A stretch of 64,000 nucleotides of DNA, taken from positions 78,481-142,480 of the forward strand of contig JAHLLM010000009.1 of NCBI GenBank assembly GCA_020444175.1, in the 5' to 3' direction. Position numbers and translations under genes: made by a program. The notes beneath the pieces are model-generated. The model searched no databases. It was not told where the DNA came from and saw only the letters and a program-made list of their open reading frames with translations. Shown here in pieces: positions 37,842-46,784 of this stretch (its first letter is position 1; the number at the start of each line of letters is the position of its first letter). Origin of the DNA: Desulfobulbaceae bacterium. Its GTDB lineage: Bacteria; Desulfobacterota; Desulfobulbia; Desulfobulbales; SURF-16.

Positions 37842-37881
37842 AAAAAAAGGAGCTCAGCCGAGAGACAACATCCCGGCTGAG
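37842..37881 (-). terminator. Terminator for the cNMP-binding/receiver gene
   Basis: On the minus strand, CTCAGCCG/CGGCTGAG (8-base arms, 37853-37860 and 37874-37881) is followed after CTCC by a run of about eight T. It lies just beyond the stop of the minus-strand gene ending at 37894. Confidence 0.8.
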
Positions 37882-37893
37882 AAAAGACATGAT

Positions 37894-38817
37894 TCACAGA
37901 ATCTCTGCAAGCTTTTCATGCAGCATATTCGTGGTATAGGGTTTTATCAGACATTTATGGGTGCTTCCTTCAACACCGCACTCTGCCTTTTGCCGGTCTG
38001 ATTTATTCATTATTAAAACAAAAGGCGTGTCCTGCAGCTCAGGTATTGCAGCCATTTTCTTTAAAAGATCAAGTCCTGACATTTTGGGAAGATCAAAGTC
38101 GGCAATAACCAGATCAATTTCCTGGGTCTTGAGACTTTTCAAGGCGCTTTCGCCGTCAGCAGCCTCAAAAATATCCCGGCATCTTATTTCCCGTAATAAT
38201 GACCGTAATATTTTTCGTGTTACCTCGACTCCGTCAACAATGAGAATGACCTTCTGGGCAAGGGAATCGGTCTGCAGCTGCTGGTTTGTGGAACTCGAGG
38301 GGGCATGGGTTTTCAGTGAAAGCAGATTTTTCTTTAAAATCTCATTGTCTTTCTGAAATTTAACATTGGATGCTGTTGTTTCACGCAATCGGACGGCAAG
38401 AACCTCTGCGAAAATACGATAAATTATATAGCAGAAGTGCATCTCGTTTGCTTTGAGTTTCTCCTCTATGATAGCGGAGTCAAAACCAACCAGTACGGAT
38501 TTCGAATTGGCCAGAATCGTGGCCGACCTCGGAGAGCCGTCTATAATTCCCATCTCTCCGAACATATCGCCGCATCGCCTTAAGGTGCCGATTATCTGCC
38601 CATTCTTCTGTATTTTCAGTTCACCGCTGATCAGAAAATAAAGCCAGCAGTCATTCCCACCTTCTTTGATAATAACTTCCTTTGGCTGGTACTCCCGCAA
38701 TTTCCCGGCCTTCAGAAATGAGTGGATATCCTGCTCGGAAAATCCTTTAAATTTGTCGATTTTCTGGACCAATTTAAGGATTGACGCATTTTCAGATGTA
38801 AGTTGAATCTCTCGCAT
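37894..38817 (-). CDS. Cyclic-nucleotide-binding domain plus receiver domain protein
   Basis: 307 residues. The cNMP-binding domain is at about 20-140 with a good phosphate-binding cassette, FGEMGIIDGSPRSAT (R97). A coiled linker (about 145-185) leads to a receiver domain (about 188-307) with phospho-acceptor D240 (LVIADFDLPKMSG). The first acidic site is unusual: VDG rather than the common DD pair. No DNA-binding domain is present. It would link a cyclic nucleotide signal to phosphotransfer or protein interaction. It follows the YgbA-like gene by 5 bases. Confidence 0.9.
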   Translation of the reverse strand: MREIQLTSENASILKLVQKIDKFKGFSEQDIHSFLKAGKLREYQPKEVIIKEGGNDCWLYFLISGELKIQKNGQIIGTLRRCGDMFGEMGIIDGSPRSATILANSKSVLVGFDSAIIEEKLKANEMHFCYIIYRIFAEVLAVRLRETTASNVKFQKDNEILKKNLLSLKTHAPSSSTNQQLQTDSLAQKVILIVDGVEVTRKILRSLLREIRCRDIFEAADGESALKSLKTQEIDLVIADFDLPKMSGLDLLKKMAAIPELQDTPFVLIMNKSDRQKAECGVEGSTHKCLIKPYTTNMLHEKLAEIL

Positions 38818-38822
38818 AACAT

Positions 38823-39158
38823 TCAGTGTCGTTTCGGCTTCCTGCGAAAGCCATCAAGTAAATGCATGAAACTCATAAATGGACGCTGGAACATCATACG
38901 CGGTCCCACATAGCGCATAACATTTCTGATCTTTTCCCGCATATGCGGCTTATAGCAGTGAACAGGGCACTTGCCACACGTTGTTTTCCCCTCCTGAAAA
39001 GGGCAGTGGACAAGTCGGATTCTTGCATAATCCAGCAGATCATTACACTGCTCGCACAATGATCCCCTGCAATTATGGTGATCACGGCAATAAATGCGTA
39101 TCATGGCTTCAATTGTTTCGGCCTCCCGCCGCATTCTCCTGCTGGAAAACGTGTTCAT
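38823..39158 (-). CDS. Nitrous-oxide-stimulated promoter (YgbA)-like protein
   Basis: 111 residues from the ATG at 39158 (MNTFSSRRMRREAE); the frame remains open to a TTG at 39221 but the N-terminus then looks unlike the family. Cysteines are clustered: CRDHH, CRGSLCEQCNDLLDYA, HCPF, TTCGKCPVHCYKP. This matches the YgbA family, described as encoded downstream of an N2O/NO-stimulated promoter and NsrR-regulated in enterobacteria. The cysteine pattern suggests metal or Fe-S binding. Probably the first gene of a two-gene operon with the cNMP-binding gene. Confidence 0.85.
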   Translation of the reverse strand: MNTFSSRRMRREAETIEAMIRIYCRDHHNCRGSLCEQCNDLLDYARIRLVHCPFQEGKTTCGKCPVHCYKPHMREKIRNVMRYVGPRMMFQRPFMSFMHLLDGFRRKPKRH

Positions 39159-39294
39159 GAATAATCTCTTTCGACGGGAATCCCGGCTTTTTATCCGCTT
39201 TGCCAGGGGATCAGCGAACAATTACAATAGATAATGGTCCAAATAATCATAAAAGACAAGCACTCAACATTAAAATATATGATAGCATAAATTT

Positions 39295-40458
39295 ATGACA
39301 AGAAACTGGAGAAATCATATTTTAGTTGCCTTTTTAGCTCTCACCATCACCATCTCCGGCCTTTTTTCTCCAGTCTACGCAACAGAAGATACAGAATTGA
39401 TAAAAAAAGCCTCCTCTTCCACGGTTATGCTCCTCCTTCACAACAGGAAAAACAAAAAACACAGTCAGGCCAGTGGCTTTTTTGTCAGCAGCAATGGGGA
39501 GATCATCACCAGTAATCATGTTCTGGAAGGCACCAGTCAAATTATCGTCAAGACAAGAGACGGTCAAAAATATACGGTTACGGGAATCGTAGCCCAAGAC
39601 ATCAAAAGTGATCTGGTCAGGCTGAAAGTGGAACTTCCTGTCAACACCCTTGTCACCCCCTTGAAAATAAACGAAAATATCCCCCAAATAGACGAAAAAA
39701 TCTTTATTATCGGCAATCCGGGCGGCAGGGAAGGGATTGTGACCCGAGGCAAGATTCTCTCTCTTCCCCATGTTCCCAACTTTGGGCCGATTCTGCGCAC
39801 AGACGCCTCCATTGCTCCTGGGTCAAGCGGAAGCCCCATGCTGAACAGCAGAGGCGAAGTCATTGGCGTTGCCGCTTTCCAGTTCAGCGGCAACGGGGAA
39901 AACAATTTTGCCATACCATCGGCTAAAATCCTGAGCATGGCCCCGGTTGATAATCGCTCTGCCGAAAAAGAGCTTGCAGAGCAAAAGGACCAGTCAGTCG
40001 AAAAACTCTTTCACCTGGCCAAAAAAAAATTACATGACAAAGAATATCAAAAAGCCCTGCAGCTCTTTAAGGCAATTCAGGACCAATATGCTTCTTCAGC
40101 AGGTCACCTCTGGAAAGACTGGGAGATATGGTTTTATATCGGCTCCTGTCAGGGACAGCTCGGCATGGCCTCCGAGGCAGTCGAATCTTTTCTACAGGCA
40201 ATTAAACTGATGCCTGAAATTGCCCTTAACCACTACAGCATTGGAGTTGCCTATAACCAACTCGGTCTCCAGAAGAAAGCCAAAACAGCATATAGCCAGG
40301 CGATCACCCTGCAACCGGATCTAAAACAGGCCCATTTCAATCTTGGCCTTACCTGTTTTTATCTCCACGACAACGCGTGCGTCACAGAGGAGTTACGATC
40401 ACTGACAAAACTTGATCCAAGCCTGGCCCACCGTCTTGCGGTTGCACTTCACCAATAG
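39295..40458 (+). CDS. Exported trypsin-like serine protease with C-terminal TPRs
   Basis: 387 residues with a signal peptide (cleavage near PVYA, residue 29). The HtrA-like protease domain spans about 35-230 with the triad H75 (SNHVL), D106 (KSDLVRL) and S178 (GSSGSPM). It lacks a PDZ domain. Residues of about 245-385 hold TPR-like repeats (ALQLFKAIQDQY, AVESFLQAIKLMPEIALNHYSIGVAYNQLG, AYSQAITLQPDLKQAHFNLGL). Likely periplasmic quality control or processing, with the TPRs recruiting a partner. No operon partner is apparent. Confidence 0.9.
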   Translation: MTRNWRNHILVAFLALTITISGLFSPVYATEDTELIKKASSSTVMLLLHNRKNKKHSQASGFFVSSNGEIITSNHVLEGTSQIIVKTRDGQKYTVTGIVAQDIKSDLVRLKVELPVNTLVTPLKINENIPQIDEKIFIIGNPGGREGIVTRGKILSLPHVPNFGPILRTDASIAPGSSGSPMLNSRGEVIGVAAFQFSGNGENNFAIPSAKILSMAPVDNRSAEKELAEQKDQSVEKLFHLAKKKLHDKEYQKALQLFKAIQDQYASSAGHLWKDWEIWFYIGSCQGQLGMASEAVESFLQAIKLMPEIALNHYSIGVAYNQLGLQKKAKTAYSQAITLQPDLKQAHFNLGLTCFYLHDNACVTEELRSLTKLDPSLAHRLAVALHQ

Positions 40459-40537
40459 GGCAACAAAAACGGCTCTGGCTATGGCGAGGCCTGATTCTTG
40501 CTGGTATAAATGCTTGTACGGGAGGCAAAAGAAACAA

Positions 40538-40566
40538 TTGACATTCATTCCTTAATCTATTAGTTA
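40538..40566 (+). promoter_or_regulatory. Sigma-70-type promoter of the riboswitch transcript
   Basis: TTGACA at 40538-40543 and TAGTTA at 40561-40566 with a 17-base spacer; transcription would start about 15-20 bases before the aptamer. The -10 is a weak match. Confidence 0.5.
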
Positions 40567-40588
40567 GAAAATTAATTTAAATGCCCCT

Positions 40589-40675
40589 TCTTCGACAAAG
40601 GCAAACCCAGGAAACCTGGAGACGCAAAGCCACGGGCCAAATTCATTTTTCGGCAGCCGGGCTACCGACAGAGGA
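40589..40675 (+). ncRNA. c-di-GMP-I (GEMM) riboswitch aptamer
   Basis: The GEMM-I core is recognisable: AAAGGCAAACC, a P2 hairpin CCAG-GAAA-CCTGG with the GNRA tetraloop, then GACGCAAAGCCACGGGCC, and a P3 arm CGGCAGCCGGGCTACCG containing the tetraloop-receptor side and the ligand-pairing C/G positions. It lies about 100 bases upstream of the ATG at 40776 with an intrinsic terminator between them, so the expression platform is transcriptional. The on/off sense cannot be read with certainty by eye. Confidence 0.93.
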
Positions 40676-40703
40676 ACCAAAGCATGCTTCATAACAGGTT
40701 GCA

Positions 40704-40736
40704 CGCCCTCTTCGGAATTGAAGTCGGGCGTTTTTT
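40704..40736 (+). terminator. Riboswitch expression-platform terminator
   Basis: CGCCC/GGGCG with inner CTTC/GAAG around GGAATT (40704-40730), followed by six T. Located between the c-di-GMP aptamer and the controlled gene. Confidence 0.85.
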
Positions 40737-40775
40737 CATTTATTCGAACAATCCAGTTCGTCAGAGAGGCCTGTT

Positions 40776-42293
40776 ATGACGCAAAAAATCCTGATTGTCG
40801 ACAACAACAAACTCATCCTTCGCCTCATGCGTCACCTGCTGGAAAATGCAACTGACTGCACGATTCAAACAGCGGAAGACGGACTGACTGCCCTCCATAT
40901 CCTCGATTCATTTAAACCGGAGCTCATATTTGTTGACCTGATCATGCCCAAAATCGCCGGCGACAAACTGTGCCGCATCATCCGCAAAATGCCGGAGTTT
41001 GATAAAACTTTTATCGTCATTCTTTCAGCAGTGGCTGCAGAAACCGAAATCAAGTTCCGTTCCTTCGGCGCAGATGCCTGCATCGCAAAAGGCCCTGCCA
41101 AAGAGATGGAAAAACATGTCCGCACAATCCTTTCCCATATAGAAACGAAAAATAGAAAAGAAGCCTTGGGCGGGATATTGGGTGTCGATGAAATCCACCA
41201 CCGGGAAATCACCAAAGAACTGCTCGCCTCCAAGAAACACTTTGAAATAACCTTGGAAAACATGGCTGACGGCTTTCTCGAACTAACCATGGACGGAACG
41301 GTAATCTACGCCAACGACGCAGCCACCAAATTGCTGGCAACCCCGGAAGAAAACCTGCTTTCATCATGCTTTTTTGACTATCTTGAAGAAAAGCAGCCCA
41401 GCATCCTGGTATCGCTTTTAAATAATTGCCATGAAATAATAGAGATTGGCGAAGATGAGCCATTTACCATTGGGGGGAAACATATACTGTTGAAGGCTGT
41501 GCCTCTGTTGGAGCAGGAAGAAAAATCCATTATCGTTTTTCTGTGTGACATAAGCCAGCGCAAGCAGGCCGAGGAAAACCTCCAGCAGCATATGATAGAT
41601 CTGGAAGATATCGTTGCCCAGAGGACCGTTGAGTACGAAGAGGTAAATGAAACCCTGGAACATGAAATTGGCGAACGCCGCAAGATACAGGATGAACTTG
41701 AGAGCGTTGCCAGGCAATGGAGTAAAACCTTTGACACTATTCAGGATTTTGTATCCCTGCATGACAATGATATGAAATTAGTCAGAGTCAATAAATCCAT
41801 GGCCGATTTTTTCGGGAAAAAGCCGGAAGAACTTGTCGGCAAATATTGTTATGAAGTCATGCACGGCAGTAAAGAGCCCTGGCCGGACTGTCCCCATGTT
41901 CAGGCCAACCAGGTCAAAAAAACCCGCTCTACGGAAGTATATGATACCCACATAGGCGTCCCTCTCCTCATAACCTGCACCCCTTCTTTTGACGACGAAG
42001 GCCATATGACCGGTACCGTGCATGTGGCCAGGGACATATCGGAACAGAAAGAAGCGGAACTTGAAAAAATTGAACTTATTACCCAACTGCAGGATGCCCT
42101 GTCCCGTGTCAAACAGCTCAGCGGCTTTCTGCCGATCTGCGCTTCGTGCAAAAAAATAAGAGATGACAAGGGCTACTGGAATCAGATTGAAGAATATATA
42201 CGTAGCCACTCGGAAGCGGAATTCAGCCACGGCCTATGCCCGGAATGTGCATGTAAACTTTACCCGGAATTCTATGCCAAGAAGAAAAAATGA
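40776..42293 (+). CDS. Receiver-PAS-PAS protein with Cys-rich C-terminal motif, no kinase domain
   Basis: 505 residues. The receiver (about 1-125) has IVDNNK and phospho-acceptor D in FVDLIMPKIAGD. PAS-1 covers about 150-265, a coiled coil 265-310, and PAS-2 about 310-425 with a Cys-containing loop (KYCYEVMHGSKEPWPDCPH). The C-terminal 60 residues carry LPICASCKKIRDDKGYW and CPECACKLYPEFY, a four-cysteine zinc-ribbon-like motif that often ends PAS proteins of this group. No HisKA, GGDEF, EAL or HTH is present, so the output is by protein interaction. Its leader holds a c-di-GMP riboswitch. GAGG precedes the ATG. Confidence 0.92.
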   Translation: MTQKILIVDNNKLILRLMRHLLENATDCTIQTAEDGLTALHILDSFKPELIFVDLIMPKIAGDKLCRIIRKMPEFDKTFIVILSAVAAETEIKFRSFGADACIAKGPAKEMEKHVRTILSHIETKNRKEALGGILGVDEIHHREITKELLASKKHFEITLENMADGFLELTMDGTVIYANDAATKLLATPEENLLSSCFFDYLEEKQPSILVSLLNNCHEIIEIGEDEPFTIGGKHILLKAVPLLEQEEKSIIVFLCDISQRKQAEENLQQHMIDLEDIVAQRTVEYEEVNETLEHEIGERRKIQDELESVARQWSKTFDTIQDFVSLHDNDMKLVRVNKSMADFFGKKPEELVGKYCYEVMHGSKEPWPDCPHVQANQVKKTRSTEVYDTHIGVPLLITCTPSFDDEGHMTGTVHVARDISEQKEAELEKIELITQLQDALSRVKQLSGFLPICASCKKIRDDKGYWNQIEEYIRSHSEAEFSHGLCPECACKLYPEFYAKKKK

Positions 42294-42300
42294 TGAATTC

Positions 42301-42395
42301 GTAAAAAGCTCTGAAGCTGACCATCTGCCTACGTAATATCAAGAGGCTACAGACGTGTCGGCGGCGATTGAGAGTTTTTTTGCAAAACCGTCAAA
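42301..42395 (+). repeat. Dispersed intergenic repeat family 2, copy 3
   Basis: Contains GAAGCTGACCATCTGCC, ACGTAATATCAAGAGGCTAC, then AGACGTGTCGGCGGCGATTG, AGAGTTTTTTTGCAAAACCG and TCAAA. It is close to 47291-47384 throughout. It lies between the receiver-PAS gene and the two-component operon. Confidence 0.8.
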
Positions 42396-42404
42396 AAGTA
42401 AGTT

Positions 42405-42420
42405 GTGATACTTTTGTGAT
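42405..42420 (+). promoter_or_regulatory. Two 11-bp-phased GTGAT repeats upstream of the OmpR-type operon
   Basis: GTGAT at 42405-42409 and at 42416-42420, exactly 11 bases apart, in the context TTGTGATACTTTTGTGATAT. The same motif and spacing, four times, precedes the spondin gene at 44747. OmpR/PhoB-type regulators bind 11-bp-phased direct repeats, so autoregulation is inferred. Confidence 0.55.
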
Positions 42421-42526
42421 ATATTGTCCTTATTATTAGAGAAAAGGACACTGAAGCTGAAGGGATTGCATGCAAATGGCGGCAAAACCCTCACCTTTTT
42501 CACAAGGCAGGAAATAGGGGGAATTC

Positions 42527-43243
42527 ATGGCACATCGTATTCTCATAATAGAAGACAACACAGATCTTGCCAAAGTGCTGCAAATGCACCTGCAGGATCT
42601 GGCTTTCGAGGTTGACCTGGCCCATGATGGAGTTGCAGGTCTGACCCGTGCTGAAGCCGGTTCCTATGACCTGATTATACTGGACCTGATGCTGCCCGGC
42701 CTGGATGGCATTGAAATCTGCCGCCGCATACGTCAAAAGGGCCCCTATACTCCCATCCTCATGCTTACCTCCAAGTCTTCCGAACTTGACCGCATTCTCG
42801 GTTTGGAGATCGGTGCGGACGATTATGTAACAAAACCTTTCAGTATCCAGGAGTTAATGGCCAGAGTAAAGGCAATCCTGCGGCGTATTGAAGGACTTGA
42901 GCGTTCAGCCAAGGAAGAAAAAGAGATAATTCGTGCCGGAGATCTGGTCATTGACTCATCCAGCCGCACAGTCCGGCATAATGGCGAGTCTCTTGAACTG
43001 ACGGCCAAGGAATTTGACCTTCTTCTTCATTTTGCCAGACATCCGGGCAGGGTTTACAGCCGTTCACAGTTGCTTGATACTGTCTGGGGATACGGGCACG
43101 ACGGCTATGAGCATACAGTCAATTCGCACATGAACCGCCTCAGGGCAAAAATAGAGAAAGACCCTTCAAATCCTCAGTATATTCTGACTGTCTGGGGTGT
43201 GGGTTACAAGTTTTCCGATCTTTTCGGGGGAGGGATAAAATAA
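42527..43243 (+). CDS. OmpR-family response regulator
   Basis: 238 residues. Receiver (1-120) with EDN and phospho-acceptor D53 (IILDLMLPGLDG), switch residues in MLTSKS and K in YVTKPF. The C-terminal winged-helix is complete (ELTAKEFDLLLHFARHPGRVYSRSQLLDTVWGYG and VNSHMNRLRAKIE...ILTVWGVGYKF). It precedes the sensor kinase gene by 3 bases. Direct repeats upstream of its own operon and of the spondin gene are the likely binding sites. Confidence 0.96.
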   Translation: MAHRILIIEDNTDLAKVLQMHLQDLAFEVDLAHDGVAGLTRAEAGSYDLIILDLMLPGLDGIEICRRIRQKGPYTPILMLTSKSSELDRILGLEIGADDYVTKPFSIQELMARVKAILRRIEGLERSAKEEKEIIRAGDLVIDSSSRTVRHNGESLELTAKEFDLLLHFARHPGRVYSRSQLLDTVWGYGHDGYEHTVNSHMNRLRAKIEKDPSNPQYILTVWGVGYKFSDLFGGGIK

Positions 43244-43246
43244 ACC

Positions 43247-44731
43247 ATGCTGCACTCCCTTTACTCAAAACTTGCCGCTGTCATGCTGCTTCTGTTTAGC
43301 GCAGTCGGAGTGCTTGTTGTGGGCGTGGTTATTTATTCCACCGACATGTATCGCCAGGAGGTGAGCCAGAAACTGAACCGCGGCCTGGCAGAAAACATAG
43401 TCAAAGAAAAAATTCTTATCAAAAACAATAAAATTGAACACGGAGCCCTGGAAGATATCTTTCATATGCTCATGGTCATCAATCCTTCAATTGAACTGTA
43501 TCTTCTGGACCCGGAAGGAAACATCCTTGCTTTTTCAGCCGATCCAGGCAAAGTAAAACGTCGGAAAGTCTCTCTTGAACCGATTACCAGCTGGTTATCC
43601 GGCGATAAGGCCCTGCCTCTTCAGGGTGATGACCCGCGCCATCTGTCCCGGCGTAAGGTTTTTTCAGCGGCCCGTATCCCGCAGCAGGGCCATCTGGAAG
43701 GCTATCTCTACGTCATTCTCGGAGGAGAGGATTACGATACCATTGCCCAGAAAATAAAGGAAAGCTTCATTCTGAGCATGTCGAGCTGGATGATCGTTGG
43801 CGCCCTTTTCTTTGCCGTTGCTACCGGACTCTTGCTTTTCAGCCTGCTGACCCGCAGATTAAAAAAACTGACAGCAGGCATGAAGGCCTTTAAACGGGGA
43901 GAAAACCTGGCCACCTTAGATCTGCCACGCCCCAAACCTGCAAAGCGGCCAGGCGATGAAATCGACAACCTGGGAGAAACATTCCGCGAAATGGCGGCAC
44001 GAATTGAAGAGCAACTGGAAAAACTCCAGAAAAGCGATCTGCTGCGGCGCGAACTGGTTGCCAATGTTTCCCATGACCTGCGCACCCCGCTCGCCACCTT
44101 GACCGCTTATATAGAAACAATGCAGCTCAAGGAAAACGATTTATCCCCAGAGGAACGCAAAACATATTTAAAGGTTGCCCGCAAGCATTGCGAACGCCTC
44201 AACTCCCTGGTTGTTGATCTTTTTGAACTGGCAAAGCTTGATGCCAGGGAAACAAAGCTCAACCTCGAACCGTTCAGTCTCGCCGAGCTGATCCAGGATG
44301 TGGTACAGAACTATGAGCTGCCTGCCCGGGAAAAAGACATAACTCTCATCTCCAATATAGGGCAGGAGCTTTCCTTTGTTCTGGGAGATATAGGGCTGGT
44401 AGAACGCGTTCTGGAAAACCTGATTATCAACGCTTTACGGCACACGCCCCGGGGCGGCACAATCAGTGTTATCCTTACCCCGACCGGAAGTTTCATGAAG
44501 GTCCAGGTTCTGGACACAGGCGTGGGGATTCCGGAAGAAGCACTGCCCCATATCTTTAACCGCTTTTATAAGCTCAAAACCACATCCGATTCACCGTCAT
44601 CCTTCTCAGGCCTGGGCCTTGCCATTGCCAAGCGGATTCTTGACCTCCACGGCAGTTCCATTGAAGTGGACAGCGAACTCAACTCCGGAACCTGCTTTAC
44701 CTTCACTCTCCCTCTTCACACCAGCCTTTAA
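43247..44731 (+). CDS. Membrane sensor histidine kinase (HAMP, HisKA, HATPase)
   Basis: 494 residues. TM1 is at about 7-30 and TM2 at about 172-195, enclosing a roughly 140-residue periplasmic sensor. HAMP follows (TRRLKKLTAGMKAFKRGENL). H-box is ANVSHDLRTPLATLTAYIE; N box NLIINALRHTPRGG; G boxes LDTGVGIPEEALPHIFNRFYK and SGLGLAIAKRILDLHG. It is the cognate kinase of the preceding regulator. Signal unknown. Confidence 0.95.
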   Translation: MLHSLYSKLAAVMLLLFSAVGVLVVGVVIYSTDMYRQEVSQKLNRGLAENIVKEKILIKNNKIEHGALEDIFHMLMVINPSIELYLLDPEGNILAFSADPGKVKRRKVSLEPITSWLSGDKALPLQGDDPRHLSRRKVFSAARIPQQGHLEGYLYVILGGEDYDTIAQKIKESFILSMSSWMIVGALFFAVATGLLLFSLLTRRLKKLTAGMKAFKRGENLATLDLPRPKPAKRPGDEIDNLGETFREMAARIEEQLEKLQKSDLLRRELVANVSHDLRTPLATLTAYIETMQLKENDLSPEERKTYLKVARKHCERLNSLVVDLFELAKLDARETKLNLEPFSLAELIQDVVQNYELPAREKDITLISNIGQELSFVLGDIGLVERVLENLIINALRHTPRGGTISVILTPTGSFMKVQVLDTGVGIPEEALPHIFNRFYKLKTTSDSPSSFSGLGLAIAKRILDLHGSSIEVDSELNSGTCFTFTLPLHTSL

Positions 44732-44746
44732 GCATTTTTTTTCGTT

Positions 44747-44784
44747 CGTGACAAAATAGTGATAATTTCGTGAATTTTCCGTGA
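44747..44784 (+). promoter_or_regulatory. Four 11-bp-phased (C/A)GTGA direct repeats upstream of the spondin gene
   Basis: CGTGA at 44747, AGTGA at 44758, CGTGA at 44769 and CGTGA at 44780: each start is exactly 11 bases after the last, followed by A/T-rich filler (ACAAAAT, TAATTT, ATTTTC). This is the layout of OmpR/PhoB-family binding sites. It lies between the kinase stop (44731) and the spondin gene ATG (44949). Confidence 0.7.
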
Positions 44785-44948
44785 TCCAACCTTCTTACAT
44801 TATGAAGCAGGGAAAGGACAACAGCCCATGGGCAGTCTGTCCTGCATGAATTTTCAATCATTTTTTAAAAGTCAAAGAAGGAGGTGGGACTTTTACCAAC
44901 AGGAATCGAGTTTTTAAATGATTAATTTTGTTATCAGGAGGTACGGAA

Positions 44949-45632
44949 ATGAAAAAGACATTGACATTGACACTGACTGCATTGTTTCTTCTCAGCTTAT
45001 TTGCCGGCCTGGCCATAAGCAAGGATGATTCAAACGACAAAAACTGGTTTTATGAGGTAACTGTCACCAATCTTACCCGAGGAGAAATTTTTACCCCCAT
45101 ACTCGTTGCCACCCATAAAAAAGGGGTCAAACTTTTTGAATTGGGCCAGGCGGCTTCCGACGAAATTGCCCAGCTTGCCGAAGGTGGCAAAACAGTTCCA
45201 CTGGCCGACCATCTAGCAGCAATTTCGGACGTTGGCTACATAACCGATTCCGGCGGGGTACTGCTTCCAGGAGAAACAGTAATAATTAAAGTTCAGACAG
45301 GAAAAAGATTTAACCATCTGAGCCTTGCCGCCATGCTTGTTCCGACAAATGACGGCATGTTTGCCTTGAACGACGTTCTCGGACCGCTATTCCCCCATAA
45401 GGAAGTCGTCCATTTCTCTCCGGTTTATGATGCCGGAACCGAAGTGAACACCGAGTCCTGTGAAGATATTCCAGGTGGCGGAGGCTGTGCAGGTAATGGC
45501 TACACAACCGACGATGGAGAAGGGTACGTCCATATTCATTCAGGCATCCATGGTATCGGGGATTTGAATGCTGAAGAATATGACTGGCGCAACCCTGCTG
45601 CCAAAATCTCCATTCGCCGCATCAGGGAATAA
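44949..45632 (+). CDS. Exported spondin-N-domain protein
   Basis: 227 residues from the ATG at 44949, preceded by AGGAGG; the frame also opens slightly upstream. Signal peptide ends near residue 25 ([11 protein letters not shown]). The spondin_N domain spans most of the protein: [75 protein letters not shown]. Bacterial spondin-domain proteins are secreted or surface proteins of unclear role, perhaps adhesive. The phased GTGA repeats upstream suggest control by the adjacent two-component system. Confidence 0.9.
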   Translation: MKKTLTLTLTALFLLSLFAGLAISKDDSNDKNWFYEVTVTNLTRGEIFTPILVATHKKGVKLFELGQAASDEIAQLAEGGKTVPLADHLAAISDVGYITDSGGVLLPGETVIIKVQTGKRFNHLSLAAMLVPTNDGMFALNDVLGPLFPHKEVVHFSPVYDAGTEVNTESCEDIPGGGGCAGNGYTTDDGEGYVHIHSGIHGIGDLNAEEYDWRNPAAKISIRRIRE

Positions 45633-45661
45633 GACAAGCCTTTCAATTCATATCAAAAAAC

Positions 45662-45688
45662 GGAGCCGGACCTGGAAAAGCCGGCTCC
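45662..45688. terminator. Hairpin between the spondin and msrAB genes
   Basis: GGAGCCGG (45662-45669) and CCGGCTCC (45681-45688) form 8-base arms around 11 bases. On the plus strand no T-run follows, and six A precede it, so as a terminator it would work on the minus strand. In plus-strand transcripts it may act as a processing or attenuation hairpin. Confidence 0.5.
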
Positions 45689-45708
45689 ATAACCCAGGAG
45701 GCGACGCT

Positions 45709-46770
45709 ATGAAATCTCTCTACTTCTTTACCATTTTACTTATTTTTGCAGTTGCCTTCCTTTCATTTGCCCAGGCAGACAACAAGAAAGAAATGTTTTC
45801 CGACTCATACGAAAAAGCCACCTTTGCCGGTGGTTGCTTCTGGTGCATGGAAAAACCCTTTGAAAAACTTGATGGAGTGGCTGACGTAATCTCCGGATAT
45901 ACCGGCGGGACCAGCAAAGATCCAAACTATCAGAATTATGCCGCCGGCGGTCATATAGAAGCCGTCCAGGTTGTATACGACCCTGAAAAAATATCCTACG
46001 ATAAGCTGCTCGATGTCTTCTGGCACCAGATCGACCCCACTGACCCGAACGGACAGTTTGTGGACCGTGGCAGGGAATATTCCACTGCCATCTTTTATCA
46101 TGACAGCAGACAGAAACAGCTTGCCGAAAATTCGAGGAAAAATTTAGAGGGAAAAAAGATATTTTCAGGACCCATCGTCACACCTGTTATTGCCAGCGCG
46201 ACATTTTACCCTGCCGAAGAATATCATCAGGATTATTACAAAAAAAATCCCATCCGCTATACCTTTTACAGGTCGCGGTCAGGGCGTGATACCTTTCTCA
46301 AGCAGGTGATGTGGGGGAAAGAAGAAAAAAAAGAAAAATGGAGCAAATCCGAACTCAAGAAAAGACTTACCCCTCTGCAATACAGGGTAACCCAGAAAGA
46401 AGGGACGGAACCGGCCTTTGATAATGCATTCTGGGATAACAAAAAAGCTGGCATTTATGTTGATATTGTCTCCGGCGAGCCCCTTTTCAGTTCTCTGGAC
46501 AAATATGACTCCAAAACAGGCTGGCCGAGTTTCACCAAGCCCCTGGTACCGGAAAACATTGAAGAGCATGAAGATAATACGTTTTTTATGAAAAGGACAG
46601 AGGTGCGCAGCGCAGAGGCGGATTCCCATCTGGGCCACGTCTTTAACGACGGTCCGGCTCCAACTGGGCTTCGCTACTGTATCAACTCAGCCTCCCTGCG
46701 CTTTATCCCCCTGGAAGACATGGAGGAACGGGGATACGGAGAATTTCTTACGCTCTTTGAAAAAAAGTGA
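45709..46770 (+). CDS. msrAB: Exported bifunctional methionine sulfoxide reductase MsrAB
   Basis: 353 residues from the ATG at 45709 after AGGAGG; a longer open frame overlaps the spondin gene end and was rejected. A signal peptide (about 1-23, ending SFAQA) sends it to the periplasm. MsrA: catalytic C43 in [20 protein letters not shown], and [11 protein letters not shown]. Msr[30 protein letters not shown] with catalytic C324 followed by INSASLRF. No zinc CXXC pairs are seen in the MsrB half. It repairs both methionine sulfoxide epimers, consistent with oxidative stress in the envelope. Confidence 0.95.
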   Translation: MKSLYFFTILLIFAVAFLSFAQADNKKEMFSDSYEKATFAGGCFWCMEKPFEKLDGVADVISGYTGGTSKDPNYQNYAAGGHIEAVQVVYDPEKISYDKLLDVFWHQIDPTDPNGQFVDRGREYSTAIFYHDSRQKQLAENSRKNLEGKKIFSGPIVTPVIASATFYPAEEYHQDYYKKNPIRYTFYRSRSGRDTFLKQVMWGKEEKKEKWSKSELKKRLTPLQYRVTQKEGTEPAFDNAFWDNKKAGIYVDIVSGEPLFSSLDKYDSKTGWPSFTKPLVPENIEEHEDNTFFMKRTEVRSAEADSHLGHVFNDGPAPTGLRYCINSASLRFIPLEDMEERGYGEFLTLFEKK

Positions 46771-46784
46771 ATAAAAGAAAACGA

